From positions 62,001 to 126,000 of the forward strand of contig NZ_JASBRI010000003.1 of assembly GCF_030149515.1 (NCBI RefSeq): a stretch of 64,000 nt of DNA, given 5' to 3'. The DNA is from Maricaulis sp. GTDB taxonomy: Bacteria > Pseudomonadota > Alphaproteobacteria > Caulobacterales > Maricaulaceae. Below, one piece after another: positions 36,661 to 44,678 of this stretch (the first letter of the stretch is position 1; each line of letters opens with the position of its first letter). Position numbers and translations under genes: made by a program. The notes below the pieces were generated by a model. It was not told the DNA's origin. It did not search any database and saw only the letters and a list, made by a program, of their open reading frames with translations.

Positions 36661-36702
36661 AGGTGTAAAGAAAGAGGGCGCCACCTTTGCGTGTGGCGCC
36701 CT
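36661..36702 (-). terminator. Rho-independent terminator of the Mrp operon
   Basis: Ten-base perfect arms AGGGCGCCAC (36675-36684) and GTGGCGCCCT (36693-36702) with an 8-base loop, followed on the minus strand by CTTTCTTTACACC. It lies 26 bases after the stop of the last Mrp gene. Confidence 0.85.
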
Positions 36703-36727
36703 GCTTCCCCGTCTAAGTGCTTGCGAC

Positions 36728-38479
36728 TTAAGGGGCCATATAGGCAATCAACAACACGATCGCCAGCAGCGCACTCGTCCAGATCGCCAGCAGACCACTG
36801 GGGATATCCCGGCTGAGGGCGCCCATAGGACTGAAAGCCTCGAACAGACGTCCACCCATCCGTCCGCGCGTGGCGCCCAGAACATTGCCAATCGAGGCCC
36901 AGAGCCGGCCGAACATCGCATGACCCCAGCGGGCCACACCGTCGGCCGCGCGGCGATAGATCCAGTCGAAATCGATATTCACCGACCGTTTCTCGTCGGG
37001 ATACCATTTCATGCGCACCAGGAAGGCGAAGGCGAACAGGGCGGCCAGCAGGAGCTGCATCTGCCCGACGACGTGATCGAAGGTCCACATCGGATACTCG
37101 TTCGCCACCTCCGGGAACGGCGTGAGATTATAAAGCGCCCGATAGCCGCCCGGGATGCCGAACATGTCCGGCCAGCCCAGATAGATGCACATGAGCGCGG
37201 CGATCCCCATCGCCATGAGCATGTTCACCGGCGCTTCGCGCACGCGGTGCCCCTTGTCGTGGGCGAAGAAGGCGAAATACGGGATCTTGATGCCCGAGTG
37301 CTCCAGCACGCCGGCCGAGGCAAACAGCAGGATGAACCAGACGACATAGTGGTGCTCGTGCGCCACCGCAGCCAGTGTCATCGCCTTCGCGACGAAGCCG
37401 GAGAAGAGCGGGAAGGCCGAGATCGAAGCCGCGCCGATGATGCAGAAGATCGCCGTGGCCGGCATGGTCTTGAACAGACCGCCCAGTTCCGAGGCCTTCA
37501 CCGTGCCGACCCGATAGAGGACCGCGCCCATGCTCATGAACAGCAGGGCCTTGTAGATGATGTGCACGAAGGCGTGCGCCGCCGCGCCGTTGATGGCGAG
37601 CTCGGTGCCCACGCCGACGCCGACGACCATGAAGCCCAGCTGGTTGTTGAGCGAGTAGGACAAGACCTTGCGCAGGTCGTTCTCCACCACGGCAAAGAAA
37701 ACCGGGAAGGCCGTCATGATGGCGCCGATCCAGATCAGGATCTCCGTGCCGGCATAGCCGCGCGCCAGGGCGTAGACTGCCAGCTTGGTGGTGAAGGCAG
37801 ACAGCACAACGGCGCCGGTCACCGTCGCCTTGGGATAGGCGTCCTGCAGCCAGTTGTGCAGGAAGGGGAAAGCGCATTTGATACCGAAGGCGAGGAAGAT
37901 CAGCATGCCGCCCAAGGTCTCGGTCGACAGGCTGTCATCGAAGGCCCAGCTGCCGGTATCGGCCGCATGCACCACCGCGCCGGCCAGCAGCATCACGCCG
38001 GACAGGACATGGATCGCCAGATAGCGCAGGCCGGCCTTGTAGGCGGCCCGGGTGCGCGAACCCCAGATCAGGAAGACCGAGGAGATCGCGGTCAGCTCCC
38101 AGAAGAAGAAGAGCGAGAGCAGGTCACCGGAAAACACCGCGCCCAGGCCGGCACCGGCATAAATGAGGCCGGCCGCATCGGCGACACGGTCTTTCTCGTG
38201 CAGCCCGTAGAGCGCGTTGATGAAGGCCGCGATGATGAAGATCAGCCCCCAGATCCGCGACAGGCCGTCATAGCGGAAGGTTTCCAGCACGAAACCGCCC
38301 AGCTCGATGAGGCCGCCGGTATGCACGCCCGCCGGCACGTTGAACCACAGGAAGCCCGCCAGGATCGGGGCCAGAAGGGCCAGGCCCTTGCGGACATGGT
38401 GGTTCGGTATGGCCGCCGCGAGGAGGCCGCCGAGAATGACCGGCCAGGCGGGGGAGATGTCGTAGAAGGCTTCGATCAT
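36728..38479 (-). CDS. Mrp-type Na+/H+ antiporter subunit, D-like (NuoL-type) copy 3
   Basis: A 583-residue membrane protein with about 14-16 helices and the proton-translocation signature of NuoL/MrpD: FFFWELTAISSVFLIWGSR with the key Glu, LAFGIKCAFPFLHNWLQDAYPKATVTGAVVLSAFTTKLAVYALARG with the Lys-His motif, and a second Lys near VVENDLRKVLSYSLNNQLGF. It carries an extra C-terminal part (WYPDEKRSVNIDFDWIYRRAADG, then two helices). It is the last gene of the Mrp operon and starts in the ATGA overlap with the small membrane protein gene. Confidence 0.88.
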   Translation of the reverse strand: MIEAFYDISPAWPVILGGLLAAAIPNHHVRKGLALLAPILAGFLWFNVPAGVHTGGLIELGGFVLETFRYDGLSRIWGLIFIIAAFINALYGLHEKDRVADAAGLIYAGAGLGAVFSGDLLSLFFFWELTAISSVFLIWGSRTRAAYKAGLRYLAIHVLSGVMLLAGAVVHAADTGSWAFDDSLSTETLGGMLIFLAFGIKCAFPFLHNWLQDAYPKATVTGAVVLSAFTTKLAVYALARGYAGTEILIWIGAIMTAFPVFFAVVENDLRKVLSYSLNNQLGFMVVGVGVGTELAINGAAAHAFVHIIYKALLFMSMGAVLYRVGTVKASELGGLFKTMPATAIFCIIGAASISAFPLFSGFVAKAMTLAAVAHEHHYVVWFILLFASAGVLEHSGIKIPYFAFFAHDKGHRVREAPVNMLMAMGIAALMCIYLGWPDMFGIPGGYRALYNLTPFPEVANEYPMWTFDHVVGQMQLLLAALFAFAFLVRMKWYPDEKRSVNIDFDWIYRRAADGVARWGHAMFGRLWASIGNVLGATRGRMGGRLFEAFSPMGALSRDIPSGLLAIWTSALLAIVLLIAYMAP

Positions 38480-38778
38480 TGATCGCCCTCCCCGTCCCAA
38501 TAGTCTTCCTCACGCCCCAGAAGGCCGCGGATCACGAACCAGCCCACCATGACGGCGAGGACGAAGGATCCGAACCCCCAGAGCGCGTAAAAGCCTGTCG
38601 TCTCGGCCAGATGCACGTATTCATGCCGGTGATGGAACAGGTCGATCGCCGCAAAGCCGACCGCCAGGACCAGCAGCACCCAGAGCATGGAGGATTTCAG
38701 CCATTTCGCGTCCAGCCACAAAAAGGGCCGGGCCGCAGGATGGACAAGATCATCATGTTTGCCGGATTGATCGCTCAC
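38476..38778 (-). CDS. Small two-helix membrane protein of the Mrp operon
   Basis: A 100-residue protein with transmembrane helices at about residues 30-48 and 62-85, a charged N-terminus (PAARPFLWLDAKWLKSS) and an acidic C-terminus (GREEDYWDGEGDQ). The loop carries HHRHEYVHL. I do not recognise a family. It is translationally coupled to both neighbours (ATGA overlaps at 38476-38479 and 38775-38778), so it is almost certainly an operon partner and may be an accessory antiporter subunit. Confidence 0.7.
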   Translation of the reverse strand: MSDQSGKHDDLVHPAARPFLWLDAKWLKSSMLWVLLVLAVGFAAIDLFHHRHEYVHLAETTGFYALWGFGSFVLAVMVGWFVIRGLLGREEDYWDGEGDQ

Positions 38779-40259
38779 GAGGCGGCCTCCGCAGCAAGGG
38801 ACGAGGAGAAGAAGACCGGCGCGAGGTAATCGCGCAGCGGTCCGATCAGGAAGAAGAGAACGATGACGCCTGCCGCGGTGATCACCGGCGGCAGAATGAC
38901 GAACATCGGCGGTTTCTTCTTCAGGCCTGCCTCTTCCGGCTTGGCGAAGAAGCCGCGCGCGGAAACCGGCAGGAGATAGGCGACATTAAGGATGGACGAC
39001 GCCACCAGCGCCACGATCAGCAGGCCGTGGCCCGATTCCCAGGCGCCCTGCATCAGGAAGAGTTTCGGCCAGGTCCCGCCCAGCGGCGGCAGACCTATGA
39101 TCGACAGCGCGCCGACCGTATAGGCGATGAACAGCCAGGGCATATAGCGGCCCAGGCCCGCCATCTGCGAGATCTCGGTCTTCTTGGTGGCGGTGTAGAT
39201 GGCGCCCGCACTCATGAAGAGGGTGATCTTGCCCCAGGCGTGCATCACGATCTGCAGCGCTCCGCCCAGCATGGCCAGCGGCGAGGCGAGCATCACGCCC
39301 AGGGTGACATAGGACAGCTGGGACACGGTGGAGAAGGCCAGCCGGGCCTTGAGATTGTCCTTGGTCATGGCGACGACCGAGGCCAGCACGATGGAAATTG
39401 CGGCGATCCACGCCAGCGCATCGGAGGCCGGAGCCGCGGCGATCAGCGCCGGGCCGAAAATATAGGTGCCGACTTTCAGCATGGCGAAGACGCCGGCCTT
39501 GACGACGGCCACGGCGTGCAGCAGCGCCGAGACCGGGGTGGGTGCGACCATGGCATTGGGCAGCCAGGGGTGAACCGGCATCAGCGCCGCCTTGCCGATC
39601 CCGAAAGCGAAGAGGACGAGAAGCACGCTGGCGATCGCGGGGGTGACATCATTGATGGCCAGAAGCCCGCCCGCGACAAAATCGGTCGAGCCGGCGAGGA
39701 AGTGCGTGGCGATCACCGCCGGCAAAAGGAGGCCGATCGAGGTTCCCAGCAGGATGGACAGGTAGATCGCGGCCCCCCGCTTGGCATTGGCATCACCCTT
39801 GTGCGCAACCAGCGGATAGGTCGACAGGGTGAGAACCTCGTAGAAGAGGAACATCGTCAGCAGGTTGCCCGACAGGGCCACGCCCATGGCGGCGCCGATG
39901 GCAATGCAGAAACAGACATAAAAGCGCGTCTGGTTCTTCTCGTTGTTCCCGCGCATGTAGCCGATGGAATAGAGCGAGTTGACGATCCACAGGCCCGACG
40001 CGACAGCGGCGAATACCGCGCCGAGGGGTTCCAGGCGGAAGACCAGGTGCAGGCCGGGCGCCAATGTCGCCAGTTCCAGGGTCGGATGACCACGCGCAAC
40101 CTCGACCAGATAGGCCACATTCAGCGCCAACAATACGGCGGCGACCAGAGTCGCGCCTTCGCGCAGATTCGGCTGGCGCCCCAGAAGCGCAACGGCAACC
40201 CCGCCGATAGCCGGAATGGCGAGCGCAAGCGCGAGCGAGAGTTCAGGCGTCCACATCAA
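38775..40259 (-). CDS. Mrp-type Na+/H+ antiporter subunit, D-like copy 2
   Basis: A 494-residue antiporter subunit of the MrpD/NuoN-NuoM family with about 14 helices. Signatures are TMFLFYEVLTLSTYPLVAHKG, with the key Glu, FAFGIGKAALMPVHPWLPNAMVAPTPVSALLHAVAVVKAG with the Lys/His pair, and MTKDNLKARLAFSTVSQLSYVTLG with the second Lys. It forms part of the proton/cation pathway. It is separated by one base from the first D-like gene and overlaps the small membrane protein gene by four bases. Confidence 0.92.
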   Translation of the reverse strand: MMWTPELSLALALAIPAIGGVAVALLGRQPNLREGATLVAAVLLALNVAYLVEVARGHPTLELATLAPGLHLVFRLEPLGAVFAAVASGLWIVNSLYSIGYMRGNNEKNQTRFYVCFCIAIGAAMGVALSGNLLTMFLFYEVLTLSTYPLVAHKGDANAKRGAAIYLSILLGTSIGLLLPAVIATHFLAGSTDFVAGGLLAINDVTPAIASVLLVLFAFGIGKAALMPVHPWLPNAMVAPTPVSALLHAVAVVKAGVFAMLKVGTYIFGPALIAAAPASDALAWIAAISIVLASVVAMTKDNLKARLAFSTVSQLSYVTLGVMLASPLAMLGGALQIVMHAWGKITLFMSAGAIYTATKKTEISQMAGLGRYMPWLFIAYTVGALSIIGLPPLGGTWPKLFLMQGAWESGHGLLIVALVASSILNVAYLLPVSARGFFAKPEEAGLKKKPPMFVILPPVITAAGVIVLFFLIGPLRDYLAPVFFSSSLAAEAAS

Positions 40260-40260
40260 C

Positions 40261-41784
40261 TTATTGTCCTCCCATCACGGCGTCTGCGGCCGCGCGGGCC
40301 AGACCGACCAGCGGATCGGCGTGGAAGAAGAAATAGACATTGGCCACCGCCAGGATCCCCATGGGCGCCAGCACCATCCACGGCGCCAGGCGACGTTTGG
40401 CAATCTCGCCATGATGACTGGGCGGGGTTTCCATCCAGATTGCCGCCAGAAGCCGCGCAACATAGGCCAGTGCCAGAAGCGAGGAGATCATCAGCGCAGC
40501 AACCGCCCACCACCAGCCGCGATCCAGCGCAGCGGTGACGAGATACCATTTCGAAGTGAAACCGACGGTCAGCGGCACGCCGACGAGGGACAGGCCCGCC
40601 ACTGTAAAGGCCATGGCCGAGGCAGGCATGGTCTGGCCCAGGCCGGCGAGATCCTTGACCCGGCGCACGCCGAAATTCAGGGCGAAAGCCCCCAGCGCCA
40701 TAAACAGCGCGCCCTTCATCAGGGCGTGGTTCATCAGGTGAAGAAGACCGGCCGACAGGCCCGCGGCCGTGCCCATGCCCAGGCCCAGCATCATGTAGCC
40801 GACCTGCGCCACCGAGGAATAGGCCAGAAGGCGGCGTGCATCGGTCTGAAAGACGGCCTGCACCGAGGCCACCATCATCGCCACCACGCCGACCACGGCA
40901 AACAGCCAGGTAAAGGACATGGAGACAAAGCTCACGTCCGGGTGGAAGACCGAAAAGACAAAGCGGATCAGGGCGTAGAAGGCCACTTTGGTGGCCGTCG
41001 ACGCCAGGAAGGCCGTCACGAAATTCGGCGCGAAGGCATAGGCGTTGGGCAGCCAGACGTGCAGCGGGAACATCGCGGCCTTGAGGCCCAGCCCCACAAC
41101 GATGAAGGCAAAGGCGGCCTGGGTGACACGGTTGTGTCCGTTCGCCTCCAGAATGACCGCCATGTCGGCCATGTTGAGCGTGCCGGTGGCCATGTAGAGA
41201 AAGCCCACGCCGATGACGAAGAAGGTCGCGCCGATCGTGCCGAGGACAAGATAGTTATAGCTCGCCGTCAGCGCCCGCCGGTCCTTGGCGGCGCCCATTG
41301 CGATGATCGTGTAGGTCGAGATCGAGGAGATTTCGAGGAAGACGAAAACGTTGAACGCATCGCCCGTGATTGTCACGCCCAGAAGGCCGGCAAAACATAC
41401 CAGGAAGGCCGAATAGAACAGCGCTTCCTTCCTGGGACCGATCTCGTCGGCCACGCTGGGCAGCGCATAGATCACGCACAGGAGGCCAACAATGCCCACC
41501 AGGAGCAGGAGCGGCACATTGAGCATGTCGACGCGCAGTTCGATCCCCCAGGGCGGCGGCCAGCCACCCATGGCGTAGGAGATCACCCCGCCGGTCGAGA
41601 CCTGGCCCAGCAGGACCAGGGAAAGCACGGCCACGACGATCGCGGTGACGAGGGTCACACCCCAGGCCCAGGGTCCGCGGGGCATCAAAGCGGCGATGGC
41701 GGCAGCAATCAGCGGCACAACCACGATAAGGGCGGGCGCATGCACGGCAGCACCGGCCGGCAGGAGTGAGGCCAGCATGTCCAT
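40261..41784 (-). CDS. mrpD: Mrp-type Na+/H+ antiporter subunit D (copy 1)
   Basis: A 507-residue antiporter subunit. It has FNVFVFLEISSISTYTIIAMG with Glu, the Lys/His pair in VVGLGLKAAMFPLHVWLPNAYAFAPNFVTAFLASTATKVAFYALIRF, VFQTDARRLLAYSSVAQVGYMMLG, and a Lys in GLLHLMNHALMKGALFMALGAF. Being next to mrpC it is the best candidate for the true MrpD. Its ATG directly follows the TAA of mrpC. Confidence 0.92.
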   Translation of the reverse strand: MDMLASLLPAGAAVHAPALIVVVPLIAAAIAALMPRGPWAWGVTLVTAIVVAVLSLVLLGQVSTGGVISYAMGGWPPPWGIELRVDMLNVPLLLLVGIVGLLCVIYALPSVADEIGPRKEALFYSAFLVCFAGLLGVTITGDAFNVFVFLEISSISTYTIIAMGAAKDRRALTASYNYLVLGTIGATFFVIGVGFLYMATGTLNMADMAVILEANGHNRVTQAAFAFIVVGLGLKAAMFPLHVWLPNAYAFAPNFVTAFLASTATKVAFYALIRFVFSVFHPDVSFVSMSFTWLFAVVGVVAMMVASVQAVFQTDARRLLAYSSVAQVGYMMLGLGMGTAAGLSAGLLHLMNHALMKGALFMALGAFALNFGVRRVKDLAGLGQTMPASAMAFTVAGLSLVGVPLTVGFTSKWYLVTAALDRGWWWAVAALMISSLLALAYVARLLAAIWMETPPSHHGEIAKRRLAPWMVLAPMGILAVANVYFFFHADPLVGLARAAADAVMGGQ

Positions 41785-42279
41785 TTATTCGGAACTCCCG
41801 GTCTCAAGGGAATAGTCGGCCGCGTTGAGGGCATCGTCCTCGATCGTGCCGTAGGACTCGCGGATCCGCACCACGAGTGCCAGGCCGACGGCCAGCGTCG
41901 CCACCCCGACGACAATGGCGGTGAGGATGAGAACGTGCGGCAGCGGGTTGGAGTAGACGGCCTCGGCCGCATAGTGCGCCGTGTCGGCCGCGTAATGCGC
42001 GGCGTCGGCGCCATAACCGGCAGCCGTTTCAGCACCGTGAGCCGCCGTTTCGGCACCATGTCCGGCGTCCTCGCCATGCCCGCTATCGACCAGGATCGGC
42101 GGCTGGCCGCCAAACACCTTGCCGATGGTGATGTAGAGCAGGAAGACCGAGGTCTGGAACAGGGACAGGCCGACCAGGCGCTTCACCAGATTGCCGGTGG
42201 CGATGATCACGTAGAGCCCGGTCATCATCAGGATGATGATCGGGATGTAGTTGAAGCGTTCAATGAGGATGTCGAGCAT
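41785..42279 (-). CDS. mrpC: Mrp-type antiporter subunit C, with His/Ala-rich insertion
   Basis: A 164-residue NuoK-like subunit. Helix 1 (MLDILIERFNYIPIIILMMTGLYVI) and helix 2 (VGLSLFQTSVFLLYITIG) with the family VKRLVGLSLFQTSV stretch, and helix 3 (LPHVLILTAIVVGVATLAVGLALVVRI), are as expected. Between helices 2 and 3 lies a loop of about 42 residues (66-107) built of five near-perfect heptads of the form AHGAETA. MrpC loops are usually short. It begins two bases after the mrpB stop and ends adjacent to mrpD. Confidence 0.9.
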   Translation of the reverse strand: MLDILIERFNYIPIIILMMTGLYVIIATGNLVKRLVGLSLFQTSVFLLYITIGKVFGGQPPILVDSGHGEDAGHGAETAAHGAETAAGYGADAAHYAADTAHYAAEAVYSNPLPHVLILTAIVVGVATLAVGLALVVRIRESYGTIEDDALNAADYSLETGSSE

Positions 42280-42281
42280 GA

Positions 42282-42740
42282 TCACCAGTCCTCGTCCCGG
42301 ATGTCCGGCACCCGGCCGGCAAAGGCGTAGAAGATCGCCAGCATCACCGAGGCCACCGTGCACAGCACACCCAGCTCGACGAGCAGGATGCCGTAGTGCT
42401 GGCCGGTATGATGACCCTGGTCGGGATGCAGCGCGTCGTAGTCGAGGAAATTCAGCGGCTCGCCGGCCCCGTTCATGAACAGGGTGGCCACGCCAACCCC
42501 GGCATACAGCAGGACACCGGTTGCCGCGCCGATACGGGCAACGACCGGCGGGATGGCCTTGCGGGCTTCTTCCATGCCGAAAATAAGCGCGTAGAGGATC
42601 ACCGCCGCCGCAACAATAACACCGGCCTGGAAACCGCCCCCCGGCCCGAAATCGCCGTGGAACTGAACATAGAAGCCGAACACCACGATCATCGGGATCA
42701 GCAGTTTGGAAACGACGCGCAGGATCAGATGCGGGCTCAT
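42282..42740 (-). CDS. mrpB: Mrp-type antiporter subunit B
   Basis: A 152-residue membrane protein with four helices. It has the MnhB/MrpB signature FGFYVQFHGDFGPGGGFQAGVIVAAAVILYALIFG, GVLLYAGVGVATLFM and YGILLVELGVLCTVASVMLAIFYAF. It overlaps the DUF4040 gene by four bases (ATGA) and precedes mrpC by two bases. Confidence 0.92.
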   Translation of the reverse strand: MSPHLILRVVSKLLIPMIVVFGFYVQFHGDFGPGGGFQAGVIVAAAVILYALIFGMEEARKAIPPVVARIGAATGVLLYAGVGVATLFMNGAGEPLNFLDYDALHPDQGHHTGQHYGILLVELGVLCTVASVMLAIFYAFAGRVPDIRDEDW

Positions 42741-43309
42741 GCCTCGTCCTCCTCCTCGTCTTCGCGGCGGCCGGTGCCAAAGCCCAGCAGCAGCATCACG
42801 CCCAGTGCGGCAGTAAAGATCACCACGGTCTCGCCGAAAGTGTCATAGCCCCGGTAGGACGCCAGGACAGCCGTCACGACATTGGGAACGCCGATCTCGT
42901 TGGGTGTGCGATCCATATAGTCCATGCCCACATAGGCATTGGCGGGCGAATTGGGATCGCCATAGACCGGCATGTCCGGAATGGCGAAGAACAGCGCAGC
43001 ACCGGCCGCCGCGACCACCGCCAGCGCGGCCCAGTGGCGCTTCTGTCCGGCCGGCTCGCTCTCGCGGGCGGTCAGCAGCATGGCGCCCAGCATCAACACA
43101 GTGGAAATTCCCGCACCGACGGCGGCTTCCGTAAAGGCCACGTCGACGGCGTCCAGCGAAACGAACCAGGCCGCCGAGAGCAGCGAATAGACACCGGTCA
43201 GCATCACCACGGCGAACAGGTTGCGCAGGCGGACGATGGCAAATCCGACCGCCAGCAGCATGGCGATCAGCGCATAGTCGAGATACTGGGTAAGATCATT
43301 GTCCATCAT
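42737..43309 (-). CDS. DUF4040 (MbhD/MrpA C-terminal-like) antiporter subunit
   Basis: A 190-residue membrane protein equivalent to the C-terminal end of MrpA, where DUF4040 (MbhD) and the MbhE-like part reside. It has LRNLFAVVMLTGVYSLLSAAWFVSLDAVDVAFTEAAVGAGISTVLMLGAMLL (DUF4040), then a periplasmic loop and NVVTAVLASYRGYDTFGETVVIFTAALGVMLLLG, a motif of the MbhE part. An acidic tail follows. The large N-terminal ND5-like part of MrpA is absent from this protein. Start at the ATG in the overlap with mrpG (ATGA). Confidence 0.85.
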   Translation of the reverse strand: MMDNDLTQYLDYALIAMLLAVGFAIVRLRNLFAVVMLTGVYSLLSAAWFVSLDAVDVAFTEAAVGAGISTVLMLGAMLLTARESEPAGQKRHWAALAVVAAAGAALFFAIPDMPVYGDPNSPANAYVGMDYMDRTPNEIGVPNVVTAVLASYRGYDTFGETVVIFTAALGVMLLLGFGTGRREDEEEDEA

Positions 43310-43683
43310 GACGTGCCCTTCCCGGCCGGCTTGCCGGCCTCGCTCGGGTGCGGCGGACGGAACCGCGACAGGTGCGGCTTGTGGCCGGCCCGGTGCGCGG
43401 CATTGGCGATCGCGTGGGTGGCGGTCGGACTGGTCAGGAAGAGAAGCAGGCCGACCAGGGCCAGCTTGGCTACGGTCTGCCAATCATGCGCCTGCAGGAC
43501 CAGGCCGAGCACGATCAGTTCCGCGCCCAGCGTGTCGGTGACCCCGGCCGAATGCATGCGGGTATAGAAGTCCGGCAATCGAATGACGCCGATGGCGCCC
43601 GCCAGCACGAAAACCAGACCGGCCGTCATTGCTGCAACCGAGGCTGCGAACAGCGCATACTGGATGATCTCGCCCCAGTTCAT
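43306..43683 (-). CDS. mrpG: Mrp-type antiporter subunit G
   Basis: A 125-residue membrane protein with three helices and the subunit G signature GLVFVLAGAIGVIRLPDFYTRMHSAGVTDTLGAELIVLGL, ending in a Lys/His-rich tail. It overlaps the mrpF stop (ATGA) and is followed by the DUF4040 gene. Confidence 0.93.
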   Translation of the reverse strand: MNWGEIIQYALFAASVAAMTAGLVFVLAGAIGVIRLPDFYTRMHSAGVTDTLGAELIVLGLVLQAHDWQTVAKLALVGLLLFLTSPTATHAIANAAHRAGHKPHLSRFRPPHPSEAGKPAGKGTS

Positions 43684-43997
43684 TGCTCATACTCCCCGTC
43701 CAGCGCCTTGCGCAGCGACATCTGCGCCAAGGCGATTTCCAGCGAGCGGTAGCGGAAGAATTTCAGGATCGCGATCGTCGCGACGAAATTGATCAGGGCG
43801 TAGAGCAGCGCGATGTCGATCGCGTCCTGGCGCCCCACAAGCGCGGAGAAGACCAGCAGGAACAGGACCGTCTTGGTCCCGAAGGAATTCATGGCCAGCA
43901 CACGGTCATAGAGTGTCGGGCCGGCGAACAGGCGCGCCAGCATGATCGCCATGGCGGCAGCCACTCCCAGCGCCACCAGGAAGGTGACAACTTCCAT
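43680..43997 (-). CDS. mrpF: Mrp-type antiporter subunit F
   Basis: A 105-residue protein with three helices and the F-subunit pattern ARLFAGPTLYDRVLAMNSFGTKTVLFLLVFSALVGRQDAIDIALLYALINFVATIAILKFF. The ATG overlaps the TAA of mrpE by one base; the end overlaps mrpG by four bases. Confidence 0.93.
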   Translation of the reverse strand: MEVVTFLVALGVAAAMAIMLARLFAGPTLYDRVLAMNSFGTKTVLFLLVFSALVGRQDAIDIALLYALINFVATIAILKFFRYRSLEIALAQMSLRKALDGEYEQ

Positions 43998-44500
43998 TAT
44001 CGTGTCTCCCGCTTGCCATCCGATGCGGCGTCCGAACGCGCACCCATTTCCGCGAACCCGGCCGGATCGGTGAAGGAAGTATCCAGTGCGTGGACGAGAA
44101 ACCCGTCCTCCTCGACATCTACTGTCACCGTGCCCGGCGTGAGCGTGATCGAGTTGGCGAAGACGCACAGGCCCAGGCCCGAACGCTGTTCGGCCGGTAC
44201 GCGGACCAGGCGGGGCTCGATATCCAGCTCCGGCTTCATCACCAGACGCGTCACGGCCAGGTTGGCTTTCAGGATTTCTCCGCCCAGCCAGCTCCAATAG
44301 GCAAAGAGCGGAAATGCAGGCGCGACCGGCACCGTCTCCCGGTCGACGATTCGCATCCGGAATGTCAGGGCGACCGCGAGTGTAATCGAAACCACCCCCA
44401 GGGTCATGACGATGGGATAGTCGCCAGACAGGGTGAACGGCCCTGACAGGGTAAGCCAGAGCGCCACCAGAATGGCGGTGAGGCTGACGCCGTAGAACAT
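43997..44500 (-). CDS. mrpE: Mrp-type antiporter subunit E
   Basis: A 167-residue protein, first gene of the operon. Its features are the hydrophobic N-terminus, FPLFAYWSWLGGEILKANLAVTRLVMKPELDIEPRLVRVP, LCVFANSITLTPGTVTVDVEEDGFLVHALD, typical of MrpE/MnhE. The start has GGGGAG upstream. A 179-base gap on the upstream side holds the operon promoter. Confidence 0.9.
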   Translation of the reverse strand: MFYGVSLTAILVALWLTLSGPFTLSGDYPIVMTLGVVSITLAVALTFRMRIVDRETVPVAPAFPLFAYWSWLGGEILKANLAVTRLVMKPELDIEPRLVRVPAEQRSGLGLCVFANSITLTPGTVTVDVEEDGFLVHALDTSFTDPAGFAEMGARSDAASDGKRETR

Positions 44501-44678
44501 GGAAACTCCCCGCGCGATAACGCTTGAGCCTCGGTTATTAGCGGGACAGGCGAGCCTTGACCAGACGAACCGGACGGTCAGTTGCAGACACAACCGGCGT
44601 AGGGTTATTGGCTCGCCCGGTGGCGGACGTCTTGCGGAACGCCAGGACGGCGTCCGCACCAGCGCCTGCGCACGAAGA

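Noticed and set aside
36920..41769. Long plus-strand frames opposite the Mrp genes
   Set aside because: His/Gln/Arg/Gly-rich antisense shadows of membrane protein genes; no known domain.
42737..43483. Longer N-terminus for the DUF4040 subunit
   Set aside because: The extra part is a shadow of mrpG; the ATG in the ATGA overlap fits the operon.
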